Shown in pieces: positions 1 through 6,439 of a DNA stretch of 36,966 nucleotides. Position 1 is the stretch's first letter. Every line of letters starts with the position of its first letter. The notes under the pieces were generated by a model. The model saw only the letters and a list, made by a program, of their open reading frames with translations, did no database searches and was not told the DNA's origin. Position numbers and translations under genes: made by a program. Where the stretch lies: positions 1-36,966 of the forward strand of contig CANFNV010000016.1 in assembly GCA_947448525.1 (NCBI GenBank). Reading direction: 5' to 3'. Origin of the DNA: Flavobacteriaceae bacterium. Lineage in GTDB: Bacteria; Bacteroidota; Bacteroidia; Flavobacteriales; Flavobacteriaceae.

Positions 1-5
1 AAAAT

Positions 6-81
6 GACTCGATAGCTCAGTTGGTAGAGCACATCACTTTTAATGATGGGGTCCTGGGTTCGAGCCCCAGTCGGGTCACCA
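6..81 (+). tRNA. tRNA-Lys (anticodon TTT), CCA encoded
   Basis: The cloverleaf folds cleanly. The acceptor arms GACTCGA and TCGGGTC pair, with discriminator A78. The D-arm is GCTC/GAGC. The anticodon stem CATCA/TGATG closes the loop CTTTTAA, giving anticodon TTT. The T-arm is CTGGG-TTCGAGC-CCCAG. The next three bases (79-81) are CCA, so the 3' end is encoded. A hairpin terminator follows immediately. Confidence 0.96.
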
Positions 82-112
82 AAAGTCGAGCATTACGCTT
101 GACTTTTTTTTA
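81..112 (+). terminator. Hairpin terminator after tRNA-Lys
   Basis: AAAGTCGAGC pairs with GCTTGACTTT around the loop ATTAC, and eight T residues follow. This is a textbook rho-independent terminator. It lies between the two tRNA genes and leaves only about 7 nt before tRNA-Leu, too little for a separate promoter. The downstream tRNA would have to come from read-through or processing. Confidence 0.8.
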
Positions 113-119
113 TTTAAGG

Positions 120-202
120 GGCCACGTGGAGAAACGGTAGACTTGCCATCTTGAGGGGGTGGTGCTCGAAAGGGCGTGTGGGTTCAAATCCCACCGTGGT
201 CA
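120..202 (+). tRNA. tRNA-Leu (anticodon GAG), class II
   Basis: The acceptor arms GGCCACG and CGTGGTC pair, with discriminator A202. The anticodon stem CCATC/GGTGG closes the loop TTGAGGG, giving anticodon GAG. A long variable arm (about 150-177) marks a class II tRNA. The T-arm is GTGGG-TTCAAAT-CCCAC. CCA is not encoded (CGA follows the discriminator). Confidence 0.94.
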
Positions 203-206
203 CGAA

Positions 207-270
207 TAAAAAGAAATCCAAATAAAACAATCAAGCTTGCTTGAAATTGTTTTATTTGGATTTCTTTTTT
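207..270 (+). terminator. Long hairpin terminator after tRNA-Leu
   Basis: A near-perfect inverted repeat of about 25 bp (arms about 208-234 and 237-269), with the sequence AAGAAATCCAAATAAAACAA in the 5' arm, ends in TTTTTT. The right arm is also the start of a 79-bp element repeated at 330-408, so a second copy of the 3' arm lies downstream. Confidence 0.8.
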
Positions 271-313
271 CAAAGCGGAGCTTTGTTGGGAAAGACGAAG
301 TCAATCCCTCGTG
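235..313. repeat. 79-bp direct repeat, copy 1
   Basis: Identical base for base to 330-408, with a 95-bp period and a 16-bp unique spacer. Besides the 3' arm of the tRNA-Leu terminator it contains CAAAGC-GGA-GCTTTG and a nested hairpin, GGGA-AA-GAC-GAA-GTC-AA-TCCC. No ORF is apparent. It looks like a structured intergenic repeat rather than coding DNA. Confidence 0.9.
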
Positions 314-329
314 ATATTACTATAACTCT

Positions 330-408
330 GCTTGCTTGAAATTGTTTTATTTGGATTTCTTTTTTCAAAGCGGAGCTTTGTTGGGAAAGACGAAGTCAAT
401 CCCTCGTG
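330..408. repeat. 79-bp direct repeat, copy 2
   Basis: Exact duplicate of 235-313. It lacks the upstream 5' arm (208-234) that pairs with copy 1, so on its own it keeps only the two small internal hairpins. It sits just before the terminator of the convergent repeat-protein gene. Confidence 0.9.
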
Positions 409-410
409 GT

Positions 411-446
411 AAAAAAAAAGCAACTGTTTAAGGTTGCTCTTTTTTA
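411..446 (-). terminator. Bidirectional hairpin terminator
   Basis: AGCAAC (419-424) pairs with GTTGCT (433-438), with an A-run on the left and a T-run on the right. It therefore reads as a terminator on both strands. Its main use is probably to end the minus-strand repeat-protein gene, whose stop codon is 16 nt away. Confidence 0.75.
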
Positions 447-461
447 AATTATTTTAATATA

Positions 462-872
462 CTAATCCTGAACAAAAACTGTCTGTCCACTCAAATTGGT
501 AGTATAATGACCTTTAACACCTTTGTTATCAGAATAAGTTGTCTGACCACTCAAATTGGTACCATAAGTACCTTGTGTGCCTTTGTTATCAGAATAAGTT
601 CTGTTCCCACTCAAATTGGTGCCATAAGTACCTTGTGTACCTTTGTTATCAGAATAAGTTGTCTGACCACTCAAATTGGTACCATAGGTTGCTTGAGTAC
701 CTTTGTTATCAGAATAAGTTGTGTTCCCACTCAAATTGGTGCCATAAGTACCTTGAGTACCATTGTTGCCTGAAAAAGTTGTGTTCCCACTCAAATTGGT
801 GCCATAGGTACCATACTGACTAAATCCAAATAATGAAGTAAAAAGAAAAGCTAAAATAATTATCTTTTTCAT
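462..872 (-). CDS. Secreted protein of six 20-residue tandem repeats
   Basis: 136 residues. An N-terminal signal peptide (about 1-18, ending in a Gly-Phe-Ser-Gln type site) is followed by six copies of a 20-residue unit at 21-40, 41-60, 61-80, 81-100, 101-120 and 121-136 (last one short). The unit reads about YGTNLSGxTTYSDNKGTQ and is rich in Gly, Thr, Asn and Tyr, with no Cys. The DNA repeats have a 60-bp period and are nearly identical. Function is unknown. The composition would suit a surface or matrix protein, but that is inference. The start is ATG at 872 behind an A/T-rich leader, with a well-formed promoter upstream (934-963). A terminator follows the stop. I recognise no named family. 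Confidence 0.85.
   Translation of the reverse strand: MKKIIILAFLFTSLFGFSQYGTYGTNLSGNTTFSGNNGTQGTYGTNLSGNTTYSDNKGTQATYGTNLSGQTTYSDNKGTQGTYGTNLSGNRTYSDNKGTQGTYGTNLSGQTTYSDNKGVKGHYTTNLSGQTVFVQD
465..812 (-). repeat. 60-bp tandem repeat array inside the secreted-protein gene
   Basis: Five full copies and one partial copy of a 60-bp unit lie head to tail and in frame, so copy-number changes would preserve the reading frame. Most differences are single bases (for example Gln/Asn/Arg alternation at one position). This suggests recent expansion or ongoing homogenisation. Confidence 0.9.
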
Positions 873-933
873 TTTTTTATTTATTTAATTCTTGCTTACT
901 CTATAAAGTTTTCAGCTTTCCTTTTTAATTACT

Positions 934-963
934 CAAATGTAAGAAAAATAAATTAAAAACCAA
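934..963 (-). promoter_or_regulatory. Bacteroidota-type promoter for the repeat-protein gene
   Basis: On the minus strand, TACATTTG (934-941) matches the -7 consensus TAnnTTTG. A TTG (961-963) lies 19 nt upstream, as expected for the -33 element. Transcription should start about 50-55 nt before the ATG. Confidence 0.6.
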
Positions 964-992
964 GTTGTTAAAAATGTTTTAATAAAAAATGC

Positions 993-1000
993 TACTTTTG
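993..1000 (+). promoter_or_regulatory. Putative -7 box for the nuclease gene
   Basis: TACTTTTG matches TAnnTTTG, 25 nt before the ATG at 1026. No TTG is found at the ideal -33 distance (the nearest is 25 nt upstream), so the promoter is only partly supported. Confidence 0.45.
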
Positions 1001-1025
1001 AATTTGAAAAAATTTCATTAGAACT

Positions 1026-2060
1026 ATGGACAGTAAAAAATTAAAACAGATAACAAACCAACTCAAAAAATCTTTTGATAATTGGGATTTCAATAAAGCA
1101 ATTAATTTAAGCAAAGACGAAACGCAAACTCGTGACAACTTAATACATCCTTTTTTCAATATTCTAAACTATTCCAAAATGGATGACTACTCTCACGAGT
1201 ACATTGCGGATATGGGTGATAAAAAGGGTCGTAGAGTTGATATTGCTATAACATTAGGTAAGAAAGACCCTTTGATGCTAATTGAATGTAAAAGCGTAAC
1301 TGCAAAACTAAATGACAACCATTTTAGACAGTTGAATGAATATTGTTTGTATTCTCCAACTGCTAAAATCGGAATTTTAACCAATGGTGTTATTTACAAT
1401 TTCTATACTGTTAATGCACGAGAGAAAAAAGGATTGAATACAAAGCCATTTTTCACTTTTGACCTAACTAATTATGATACTGCTCAATTAGAAACATTAG
1501 CTTTATTCAATAGACAATCAATTGAAATTAGTGAGATTATTCAAGAAGCAGAGGATGTGTATTTTTTAGATAATTTTGACAATGCTTTGTTCAAGACATT
1601 AGTTGAAACGGATGACTTGGTTAAATTGATATTTAAAAATATGGGTGGCTTACGGTCAACCGAGAAAGCATTAACTCAAATCAAAGGATTGATTAATTCC
1701 ATTTCTATAAAGACTGCATTAGACAGAATCGTTCAAAAAGAAATTTCCGAATCAAATAGTGGAATAATCACAACTGTAGAAGAAATCAAAGCGTACAATG
1801 TAATCAAAACCATTCTTGCGATGTCTTCTAAAATAAAAACTGTCGATTTGGACAGAATAAGTTATAGGGATTTGAAAAATTCATTTCTTATCATCGTTGA
1901 CGAAAAACAAACGAAAAATATTTGCTCCTTGGTGTTCAAAGAAAAATTGAAAGCTATCGACATTAATGGAAGTAGGTATGAATTGGATGATGTTTCTGTT
2001 TCTTCAATCACAAAATTGAAAAAAGAATTAACGGAATCAGCTTTGTCAAATTTAGTTTAA
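1026..2060 (+). CDS. Stand-alone HSDR_N-type PD-(D/E)xK nuclease
   Basis: 344 residues. The N-terminal part (about 30-150) resembles the type I restriction R-subunit N-terminal nuclease fold (HSDR_N_2). It has the entry segment TRDNLIHPFFNILNY (35-49), a catalytic Asp in VDIAI (D72), ECK at 87-89, and the following Gln (Q102) of the QLNEY strand. No helicase motifs, methyltransferase or specificity subunit follows, so this is not a complete type I system. The C-terminal third (about 250-344) is a separate small domain of unknown role. It has its own promoter-like box and stands alone between a convergent repeat-protein gene and a TM2 gene. A DNA-cleaving defence or repair role is inferred from the fold. 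Target and partner are unknown. Confidence 0.75.
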   Translation: MDSKKLKQITNQLKKSFDNWDFNKAINLSKDETQTRDNLIHPFFNILNYSKMDDYSHEYIADMGDKKGRRVDIAITLGKKDPLMLIECKSVTAKLNDNHFRQLNEYCLYSPTAKIGILTNGVIYNFYTVNAREKKGLNTKPFFTFDLTNYDTAQLETLALFNRQSIEISEIIQEAEDVYFLDNFDNALFKTLVETDDLVKLIFKNMGGLRSTEKALTQIKGLINSISIKTALDRIVQKEISESNSGIITTVEEIKAYNVIKTILAMSSKIKTVDLDRISYRDLKNSFLIIVDEKQTKNICSLVFKEKLKAIDINGSRYELDDVSVSSITKLKKELTESALSNLV

Positions 2061-2088
2061 GTATTATTGTAAGTAAAAAATTAGAAAA

Positions 2089-2110
2089 AAGTGGAGTTCA
2101 GAACCCACTT
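2089..2110. other. Intergenic hairpin after the nuclease gene
   Basis: AAGTGG-a-GTT pairs with AAC-CCACTT around the loop CAG. It lies 29 nt after the nuclease stop codon. An A-run on both sides gives a U-run only on the minus strand. It may stabilise the plus-strand 3' end or terminate antisense transcription. Confidence 0.4.
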
Positions 2111-2169
2111 AAAAAAACGAGGTGTTATCTGAAAAACCTAAAGAGTAAGAAAAATAATTCAACAAAATA

Positions 2170-2505
2170 ATGGAAAAATCTAAAGTAGATATGTTTATCG
2201 GTATGAATGCCGAAAATTTTAATCCGCAAGACCTTATGTTTATTAAGGATAAATTAGAAAAAATGGATGATGAAAAATTCTTTATGGTTCAAGGAACGGA
2301 ATTTCAGAAACCATCAAATATTTTTTTAATTGCTGTTTTACTAGGTTGGGAGAGATTTTGGCTTGATGACATAGCTTTAGGTATTGTAAAAATAATAACT
2401 TGTTATGGGTGTATGATATGGTGGCTAGTTGATATTTTTTCAGCAAAAGATAGAGCAAAAAAATACAATTTTAAAAAATTTACGCAAGTAACTTCGTTTA
2501 TGTAA
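2170..2505 (+). CDS. TM2 domain-containing membrane protein
   Basis: 111 residues. The N-terminal 45 residues are charged and soluble. They are followed by a TM2-type pair of membrane helices: PSNIFLIAVLLGWERFWLDD (about 48-67), then a stretch ending in GCMIWWLVDIF. The aromatic/acidic turn between the helices (ERFWLDD, family usually DRFYLG) and the WW-L-x-D-x-F end are the family marks. The biochemical role of bacterial TM2 proteins is not established. It is followed by a hairpin and then a DUF2752 gene; I recall this pairing from other Bacteroidota. Confidence 0.85.
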   Translation: MEKSKVDMFIGMNAENFNPQDLMFIKDKLEKMDDEKFFMVQGTEFQKPSNIFLIAVLLGWERFWLDDIALGIVKIITCYGCMIWWLVDIFSAKDRAKKYNFKKFTQVTSFM

Positions 2506-2513
2506 AATAAAGT

Positions 2514-2555
2514 CTTTTATTGGGTGAAAGAACAGTTCCTTTTACCCAATAAAAG
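2514..2555. other. Strong hairpin between TM2 and DUF2752 genes
   Basis: CTTTTATTGGGT (2514-2525) pairs perfectly over 12 bp with ACCCAATAAAAG (2544-2555). Inside, AAAG-AA can pair with TT-C-CTTT and extend the stem. No T-run follows. It overlaps a possible GTG start at 2524 and ends 13 nt before the ATG at 2569, so it may be an attenuator or translation-control element. It also argues for the ATG start. Confidence 0.6.
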
Positions 2556-2568
2556 AAATTTAAAAATT

Positions 2569-2886
2569 ATGAATTCAAGTAATAAAAACTACAATAGGGC
2601 ATATAATAAATTGTTACTTATTATAATTTTATTTTCCCCAATTTTTTTATATTTGATTCCTTTAGATTGGCTTAACAAACAGCACACGATTTGTCTCATT
2701 AAAAATATTTTTGGAATAGATTGCTTTGGTTGTGGCATAACAAGAGCTGTGCTTTCGGGAATACATCTTAATTTTGAAAAAGCTATAAATTATAATAAAA
2801 TGGTTGTATTTGTTTTGCCATTACTCGTTTATGTATGGATGAAAACTTCTATGTCTTTTTATAAAAAAACGCTAACATCCCGATAA
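2569..2886 (+). CDS. DUF2752 membrane protein
   Basis: 105 residues from the ATG at 2569. A GTG 45 nt upstream is in frame but lies inside the hairpin at 2514-2555. A membrane helix (about 12-30) is followed by the DUF2752 signature: a cysteine, then IDCFGCGITRAVLSG, with an N-terminal helix of the next segment (NFEKAINYNKM), then a second membrane segment. The family is small, membrane-embedded and of unknown function, with a Cys-rich C-x-G-C-G-x-T-R-A motif. Its last 38 bases overlap the end of a minus-strand ORF. Confidence 0.8.
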   Translation: MNSSNKNYNRAYNKLLLIIILFSPIFLYLIPLDWLNKQHTICLIKNIFGIDCFGCGITRAVLSGIHLNFEKAINYNKMVVFVLPLLVYVWMKTSMSFYKKTLTSR

Positions 2887-3094
2887 ATAATCGTTTCGCC
2901 TTCGGATTAAAATCAATTTCGGGAAGTCTATAAAACTCCCTAGATTTGTGAACGTATTTGACACGTTCCTTAACCTCAACTACTTCATTGAATGTCATAT
3001 ACTCATTGAAGAATACTTCGCCTTGTGCGTGTGCTTCTTCGGGATTTATGTGATTGAAAATACCATTTCGCAAGTCAGCATCAATTACAAACAT
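2849..3094 (-). pseudogene. Possible truncated gene, unknown function
   Basis: An 81-residue minus-strand ORF starting MFVIDADLRNGIFNHINPEE. Its composition (balanced charges, Pro/Asn/Glu-rich soluble segments up to about residue 71) looks like real protein rather than antisense noise. The last part (FFYKKT) runs through the 3' end of the DUF2752 gene on the other strand and looks like run-on after loss of the native C-terminus. CAAAAATA at 3152-3159 could be its -7 box. I do not recognise the family. It may instead be an intact small gene or a spurious ORF. Confidence 0.4.
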
Positions 3095-3138
3095 TTAATT
3101 AATATTCAACATATCCTTTTTTTGTTTACTTTTTTTAC

Positions 3139-3146
3139 TACTTTTG
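3139..3146 (+). promoter_or_regulatory. -7 box for the MerR/CarH-like regulator
   Basis: TACTTTTG fits TAnnTTTG, 22 nt before the ATG at 3169. The expected start of transcription leaves a leader of about 15 nt. No good -33 TTG at 19 nt. Confidence 0.5.
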
Positions 3147-3168
3147 TTGAACAAAAATAAAAAAAACG

Positions 3169-4065
3169 ATGAACAGTGTTAAAAATACTTTCAGCATCAA
3201 AGATTTAGAAAATCTTTCAGGCATCAAAGCACATACCATTCGAATTTGGGAGAAACGATACAACGTTTTAGAGCCAATGCGGACCGACACAAACATTCGT
3301 TTTTATGATTTATTGGCTTTACAAAAGCTTTTAAACATTACCTTGTTACATGATTATGGCTACAAAATCTCTAAGATTTCGAAAATGCCTCAGGAAAAAA
3401 TTCCAGAATTAGTGAGAGAAATTGTTTCTGTAAAAAGTGCCAAAAATCACTCCATAAGTTCGTTTAAATTGGCAATGATGAATTTTGATCAGAACTTATT
3501 CTTTAGAACCTACAACACACTACTTTCAGAAAAATCGTTTAGAGAAGTTTTCTTTGAAGTCTTCATTCCACTTATGGAAGAAATTGGATTTCTTTGGCAA
3601 GCAGAAACTATTACTCCGGCTCACGAACATTTTATTAGTTACTTAATAAAATTAAAATTATTAGTGAATACCGAGAAAATACAAAGACAGGCACCAACAA
3701 AAGAAGACCGAATTTTTGTTCTATATCTTCCGATGAATGAAATTCACGAATTGGGATTAATGTATGTAAACTATGAAATTCTTAACAGTGGTTACAAGAC
3801 AATATATTTGGGTGAAAGTGTGCCATTAAATAGTTTAAAAGATTTGAAGAAATACTTCGACAACATCACTTATGTATGCTATATGACTGTTGAACCTGAA
3901 AAAGCAGCAATCAATAATTACATCCAAGAATTAAAAGAACAAATTTTAGATGAAACATCTGAATTGTGGTTGATGGGAAGAATGATAGAACACGTGGAGC
4001 CAAAACACCTCAACACCAAAACAATATCCTTCAAATCAATCGATGAGATGGTCAATTACCTATAA
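3169..4065 (+). CDS. CarH/LitR-like MerR regulator with B12-binding domain
   Basis: 298 residues. A MerR-type winged helix (about 8-75, with HTIRIWEKRYNVLEP at 22-36) is followed by a helical B12 cap domain and a Rossmann-type cobalamin-binding domain. W143, nine residues, then E153-H154 form the Wx9EH cap signature of CarH photoreceptors. E191-x-H193-x-x-G196 is the ExHxxG variant of the B12 lower-ligand motif. Family knowledge: CarH tetramers bind adenosylcobalamin in the dark, repress carotenoid genes, and fall apart in light. Position supports this, since crtI starts 53 nt downstream on the same strand. Retention of both motifs argues for real cobalamin binding rather than the B12-independent CarA-like branch. 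DNA target and light response are inferred. Confidence 0.87.
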   Translation: MNSVKNTFSIKDLENLSGIKAHTIRIWEKRYNVLEPMRTDTNIRFYDLLALQKLLNITLLHDYGYKISKISKMPQEKIPELVREIVSVKSAKNHSISSFKLAMMNFDQNLFFRTYNTLLSEKSFREVFFEVFIPLMEEIGFLWQAETITPAHEHFISYLIKLKLLVNTEKIQRQAPTKEDRIFVLYLPMNEIHELGLMYVNYEILNSGYKTIYLGESVPLNSLKDLKKYFDNITYVCYMTVEPEKAAINNYIQELKEQILDETSELWLMGRMIEHVEPKHLNTKTISFKSIDEMVNYL

Positions 4066-4083
4066 ACTTTCCTGATGTTAAAT

Positions 4084-4110
4084 CTTATGCTTATCTTATT
4101 GTTACTTTTG
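4084..4110 (+). promoter_or_regulatory. crtI promoter with candidate CarH operator
   Basis: The -7 box TACTTTTG is at 4103-4110, only 8 nt before the crtI ATG. Upstream, two 11-bp direct units, CTTATGCTTAT (4084-4094) and CTTATTGTTAC (4095-4105), match at 8 of 11 positions. TTA recurs at 4085, 4091, 4096 and 4102. CarH operators are known as 11-bp direct repeats over the promoter, so this is a plausible site. AT-richness makes chance possible. Confidence 0.5.
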
Positions 4111-4118
4111 CTGAAATC

Positions 4119-5579
4119 ATGAAAAAAGACATTAAAATTATCGGTTCGGGATTCTCTTCTTTAGCAGCAGCTTGCTACCTTGCTCAACAAGGAAATAAAG
4201 TCACTGTTTATGAAAAAAACGATACTATTGGAGGAAGAGCAAGACAGTTAAAAAAGGAGGGGTTTACTTTTGATATTGGTCCAACCTGGTATTGGATGCC
4301 CGATGTATTTGAACGGTTTTTTGCGGATTTTGGAAAAAAACCTTCCGATTATTATGAGCTCATTAAGCTTTCTCCGGCTTATCAAGTTTATTTTGGCATC
4401 GATGATTTTGTAACAATTGCCGACAATTTACCTGAAATCATTACAACTTTCGAATCTATTGAAAAGGGCAGTGGCGCAAAATTAAACTCGTTTATGAACG
4501 AAGCCCAAAGCAATTACAATATTGCGATAAAAGATTTAGTATATCGTCCGGGGGTATCTCCTCTTGAATTGATTACGGTTGAAACGGCTATGAAAGTAAA
4601 TCAGTTTTTTGGCAATATATCCAAAGACATTAGAAAACGATTTAAAAATAAAAAGTTAGTTCAAATACTGGAATTTCCTGTACTGTTTCTTGGTGCAAAA
4701 CCTTCCGACACACCTTCTTTTTATAGTTTTATGAATTTTGCCGATTTTGGATTGGGCACTTGGCATCCCAAAAATGGAATGTATTCGGTAATTTTAGCCA
4801 TGGAACAATTGGCAATTGAATTGGGCGTAAGCATTCATACCAATTCAACAATTGACAAAATTATGGTAACCAACGGAAAAGCTACCGGTCTTGTTGTAAA
4901 TGAAGAAGAACATTATGCAGATGTAATATTATCGGGAGCTGATTACCATCACTCGGAAACGTTACTCGACGTTAAGTATCGTGCTTATTCTGAAAAATAT
5001 TGGGAAAGTCGAGTTTTTGCTCCATCTTCACTCCTATTTTATGTTGGCTTTGATAAAAAAATAGAAAATGTAGAACACCATTCCTTATTTTTTGATGTTG
5101 ACTTTGATCTTCATGCCAGAGACATTTATGATAATCCGAAATGGCCTAAAAACCCTTTGTTTTATGCTAGTTTCCCGTCTAAAACAGATGAAAACTCAGC
5201 CCCAAAAGGCAAAGAAGCAGCCATATTCTTAATACCATTAGCGCCGGGATTGGAAGACACAAATGATCTTAGAGAACAGTATTTTGATAAAATTTTAGTT
5301 CGTTTAGAAAAATTAACGCAACAAAATTTAAAAAATAATATTATCTTTAAGGAGTCGTTTTGTGTGAATGATTTTATAAAAGATTATAATTCATACAAAG
5401 GAAATGCATATGGAATGGCTAACACGTTGTTGCAAACTGCATTTTTAAGACCTAAATTAAAGAGTAAAAAAGTAAAAAGTTTATATTTTACAGGACAATT
5501 AACCGTTCCTGGGCCAGGAGTTCCTCCGGCTTTAATATCAGGAAAACTTGTCGCAGATTTAATAAAAAAAAACAGCTAA
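4119..5579 (+). CDS. crtI: Phytoene desaturase (CrtI family)
   Basis: 486 residues, the usual CrtI length. The N-terminal FAD-binding Rossmann motif GSGFSSLAAACYLAQQG (9-25) is followed by E32 for the adenosine ribose and IGGRA (37-41). The C-terminal signature is FTGQLTVPGPGVPPALISGK. CrtI enzymes convert phytoene stepwise to lycopene (or neurosporene) at the membrane using FAD. It is the first gene of crtI-crtB-crtZ, with crtB 17 nt downstream. The promoter box sits 8 nt before the ATG, and no later start would keep the FAD motif, so the mRNA may be almost leaderless. The number of desaturation steps cannot be read from the sequence. Confidence 0.93.
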   Translation: MKKDIKIIGSGFSSLAAACYLAQQGNKVTVYEKNDTIGGRARQLKKEGFTFDIGPTWYWMPDVFERFFADFGKKPSDYYELIKLSPAYQVYFGIDDFVTIADNLPEIITTFESIEKGSGAKLNSFMNEAQSNYNIAIKDLVYRPGVSPLELITVETAMKVNQFFGNISKDIRKRFKNKKLVQILEFPVLFLGAKPSDTPSFYSFMNFADFGLGTWHPKNGMYSVILAMEQLAIELGVSIHTNSTIDKIMVTNGKATGLVVNEEEHYADVILSGADYHHSETLLDVKYRAYSEKYWESRVFAPSSLLFYVGFDKKIENVEHHSLFFDVDFDLHARDIYDNPKWPKNPLFYASFPSKTDENSAPKGKEAAIFLIPLAPGLEDTNDLREQYFDKILVRLEKLTQQNLKNNIIFKESFCVNDFIKDYNSYKGNAYGMANTLLQTAFLRPKLKSKKVKSLYFTGQLTVPGPGVPPALISGKLVADLIKKNS

Positions 5580-5596
5580 AATTTAAGAGCAATAGA

Positions 5597-6436
5597 ATGA
5601 AATCACTTTTTGACACCGTATCTTTTGAATGTAGCAGGAATGTAACTAGGTCATACAGTACCTCATTTTCATCTGCGGTAAAAATGTTAGCACCAACTAT
5701 TCGACAAGACATTTATAACATTTATGGCTTTGTAAGATTTGCCGATGAAATTGTAGATTCTTTTCATGATTATAACAAACAAGAACTTTTTGATTTATTC
5801 GAAAAAGATTTAGAAGCTGCTTTAGCAAATAAAATCAGTTTAAATCCTATATTAAATTCATTTCAATACACGGTTCATAAATATGAAATTTCAAGAACAT
5901 TGATTGATGCTTTTATGAAGAGTATGAAAATGGATTTGGTAAAAACAAACTATGCAACTTTTGCAGAATACAACGAATATATCTATGGTTCAGCTGATGT
6001 TGTGGGTCTTATGTGTTTGAAAGTTTTTGTCAATGGAAATCTCGCAAAATATGAAGAGTTGAAAAACGCTGCAATGCGACTAGGTTCTGCATTTCAGAAG
6101 GTAAATTTTCTTAGAGATTTGAAAGCTGATTTTGAAGATTTGAGTCGGACTTATTTTCCAAATACCGATTTGACCCAACTGGACGAAATCTCAAAAAATG
6201 AAATTATTAAAGAAATAGAAGCCGATTTTGACGCGGGTTACAGCGGAATTATCAACTTACCTATTGAAGCAAAGTTTGGAGTTTATACTGCTTATGTTTA
6301 TTATAAAAAATTACTTTCAAAACTAAAAAACACACCATCATCAGAGATTAAAAACACTAGAATAAGAGTTCCAGATTATCAGAAATATGGTCTTTTTGCC
6401 AAATGTTATTTCTCTTATAAACTAAACATCCTCTAA
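5597..6436 (+). CDS. crtB: Phytoene synthase (CrtB)
   Basis: 279 residues, squalene/phytoene synthase superfamily. Two Asp-rich Mg-diphosphate motifs are visible: DEIVD (50-54) in RFADEIVDSF and DLKAD (174-178) in VNFLRDLKADFEDL. The Tyr-rich N-terminus (RSYSTSFSSAVKML) and the Y-I-Y-GSADVVGLM segment (128-139) are also typical. It condenses two geranylgeranyl diphosphates to phytoene, the first committed carotenoid step. It lies between crtI and crtZ with very short gaps, so it is almost certainly co-transcribed. Confidence 0.94.
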   Translation: MKSLFDTVSFECSRNVTRSYSTSFSSAVKMLAPTIRQDIYNIYGFVRFADEIVDSFHDYNKQELFDLFEKDLEAALANKISLNPILNSFQYTVHKYEISRTLIDAFMKSMKMDLVKTNYATFAEYNEYIYGSADVVGLMCLKVFVNGNLAKYEELKNAAMRLGSAFQKVNFLRDLKADFEDLSRTYFPNTDLTQLDEISKNEIIKEIEADFDAGYSGIINLPIEAKFGVYTAYVYYKKLLSKLKNTPSSEIKNTRIRVPDYQKYGLFAKCYFSYKLNIL

Positions 6437-6439
6437 ATT

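Noticed and set aside
235..408. Direct repeats considered as a CRISPR array or integration att sites
   Set aside because: There are only two 79-bp copies with one 16-bp spacer, no cas genes, no integrase, and no match to the tRNA 3' end sequence.
507..823. Two plus-strand ORFs across the repeat-protein gene
   Set aside because: They are mirror frames produced by the 60-bp tandem repeats. They have no promoter or leader, and their Cys/His-rich products look like antisense translation. The minus frame has a signal peptide, promoter and terminator.
2948..3160. Plus-strand 70-residue ORF
   Set aside because: It is antisense to the better-looking minus-strand ORF and runs into the regulator's promoter. 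Composition is hydrophobic/Cys-rich noise.
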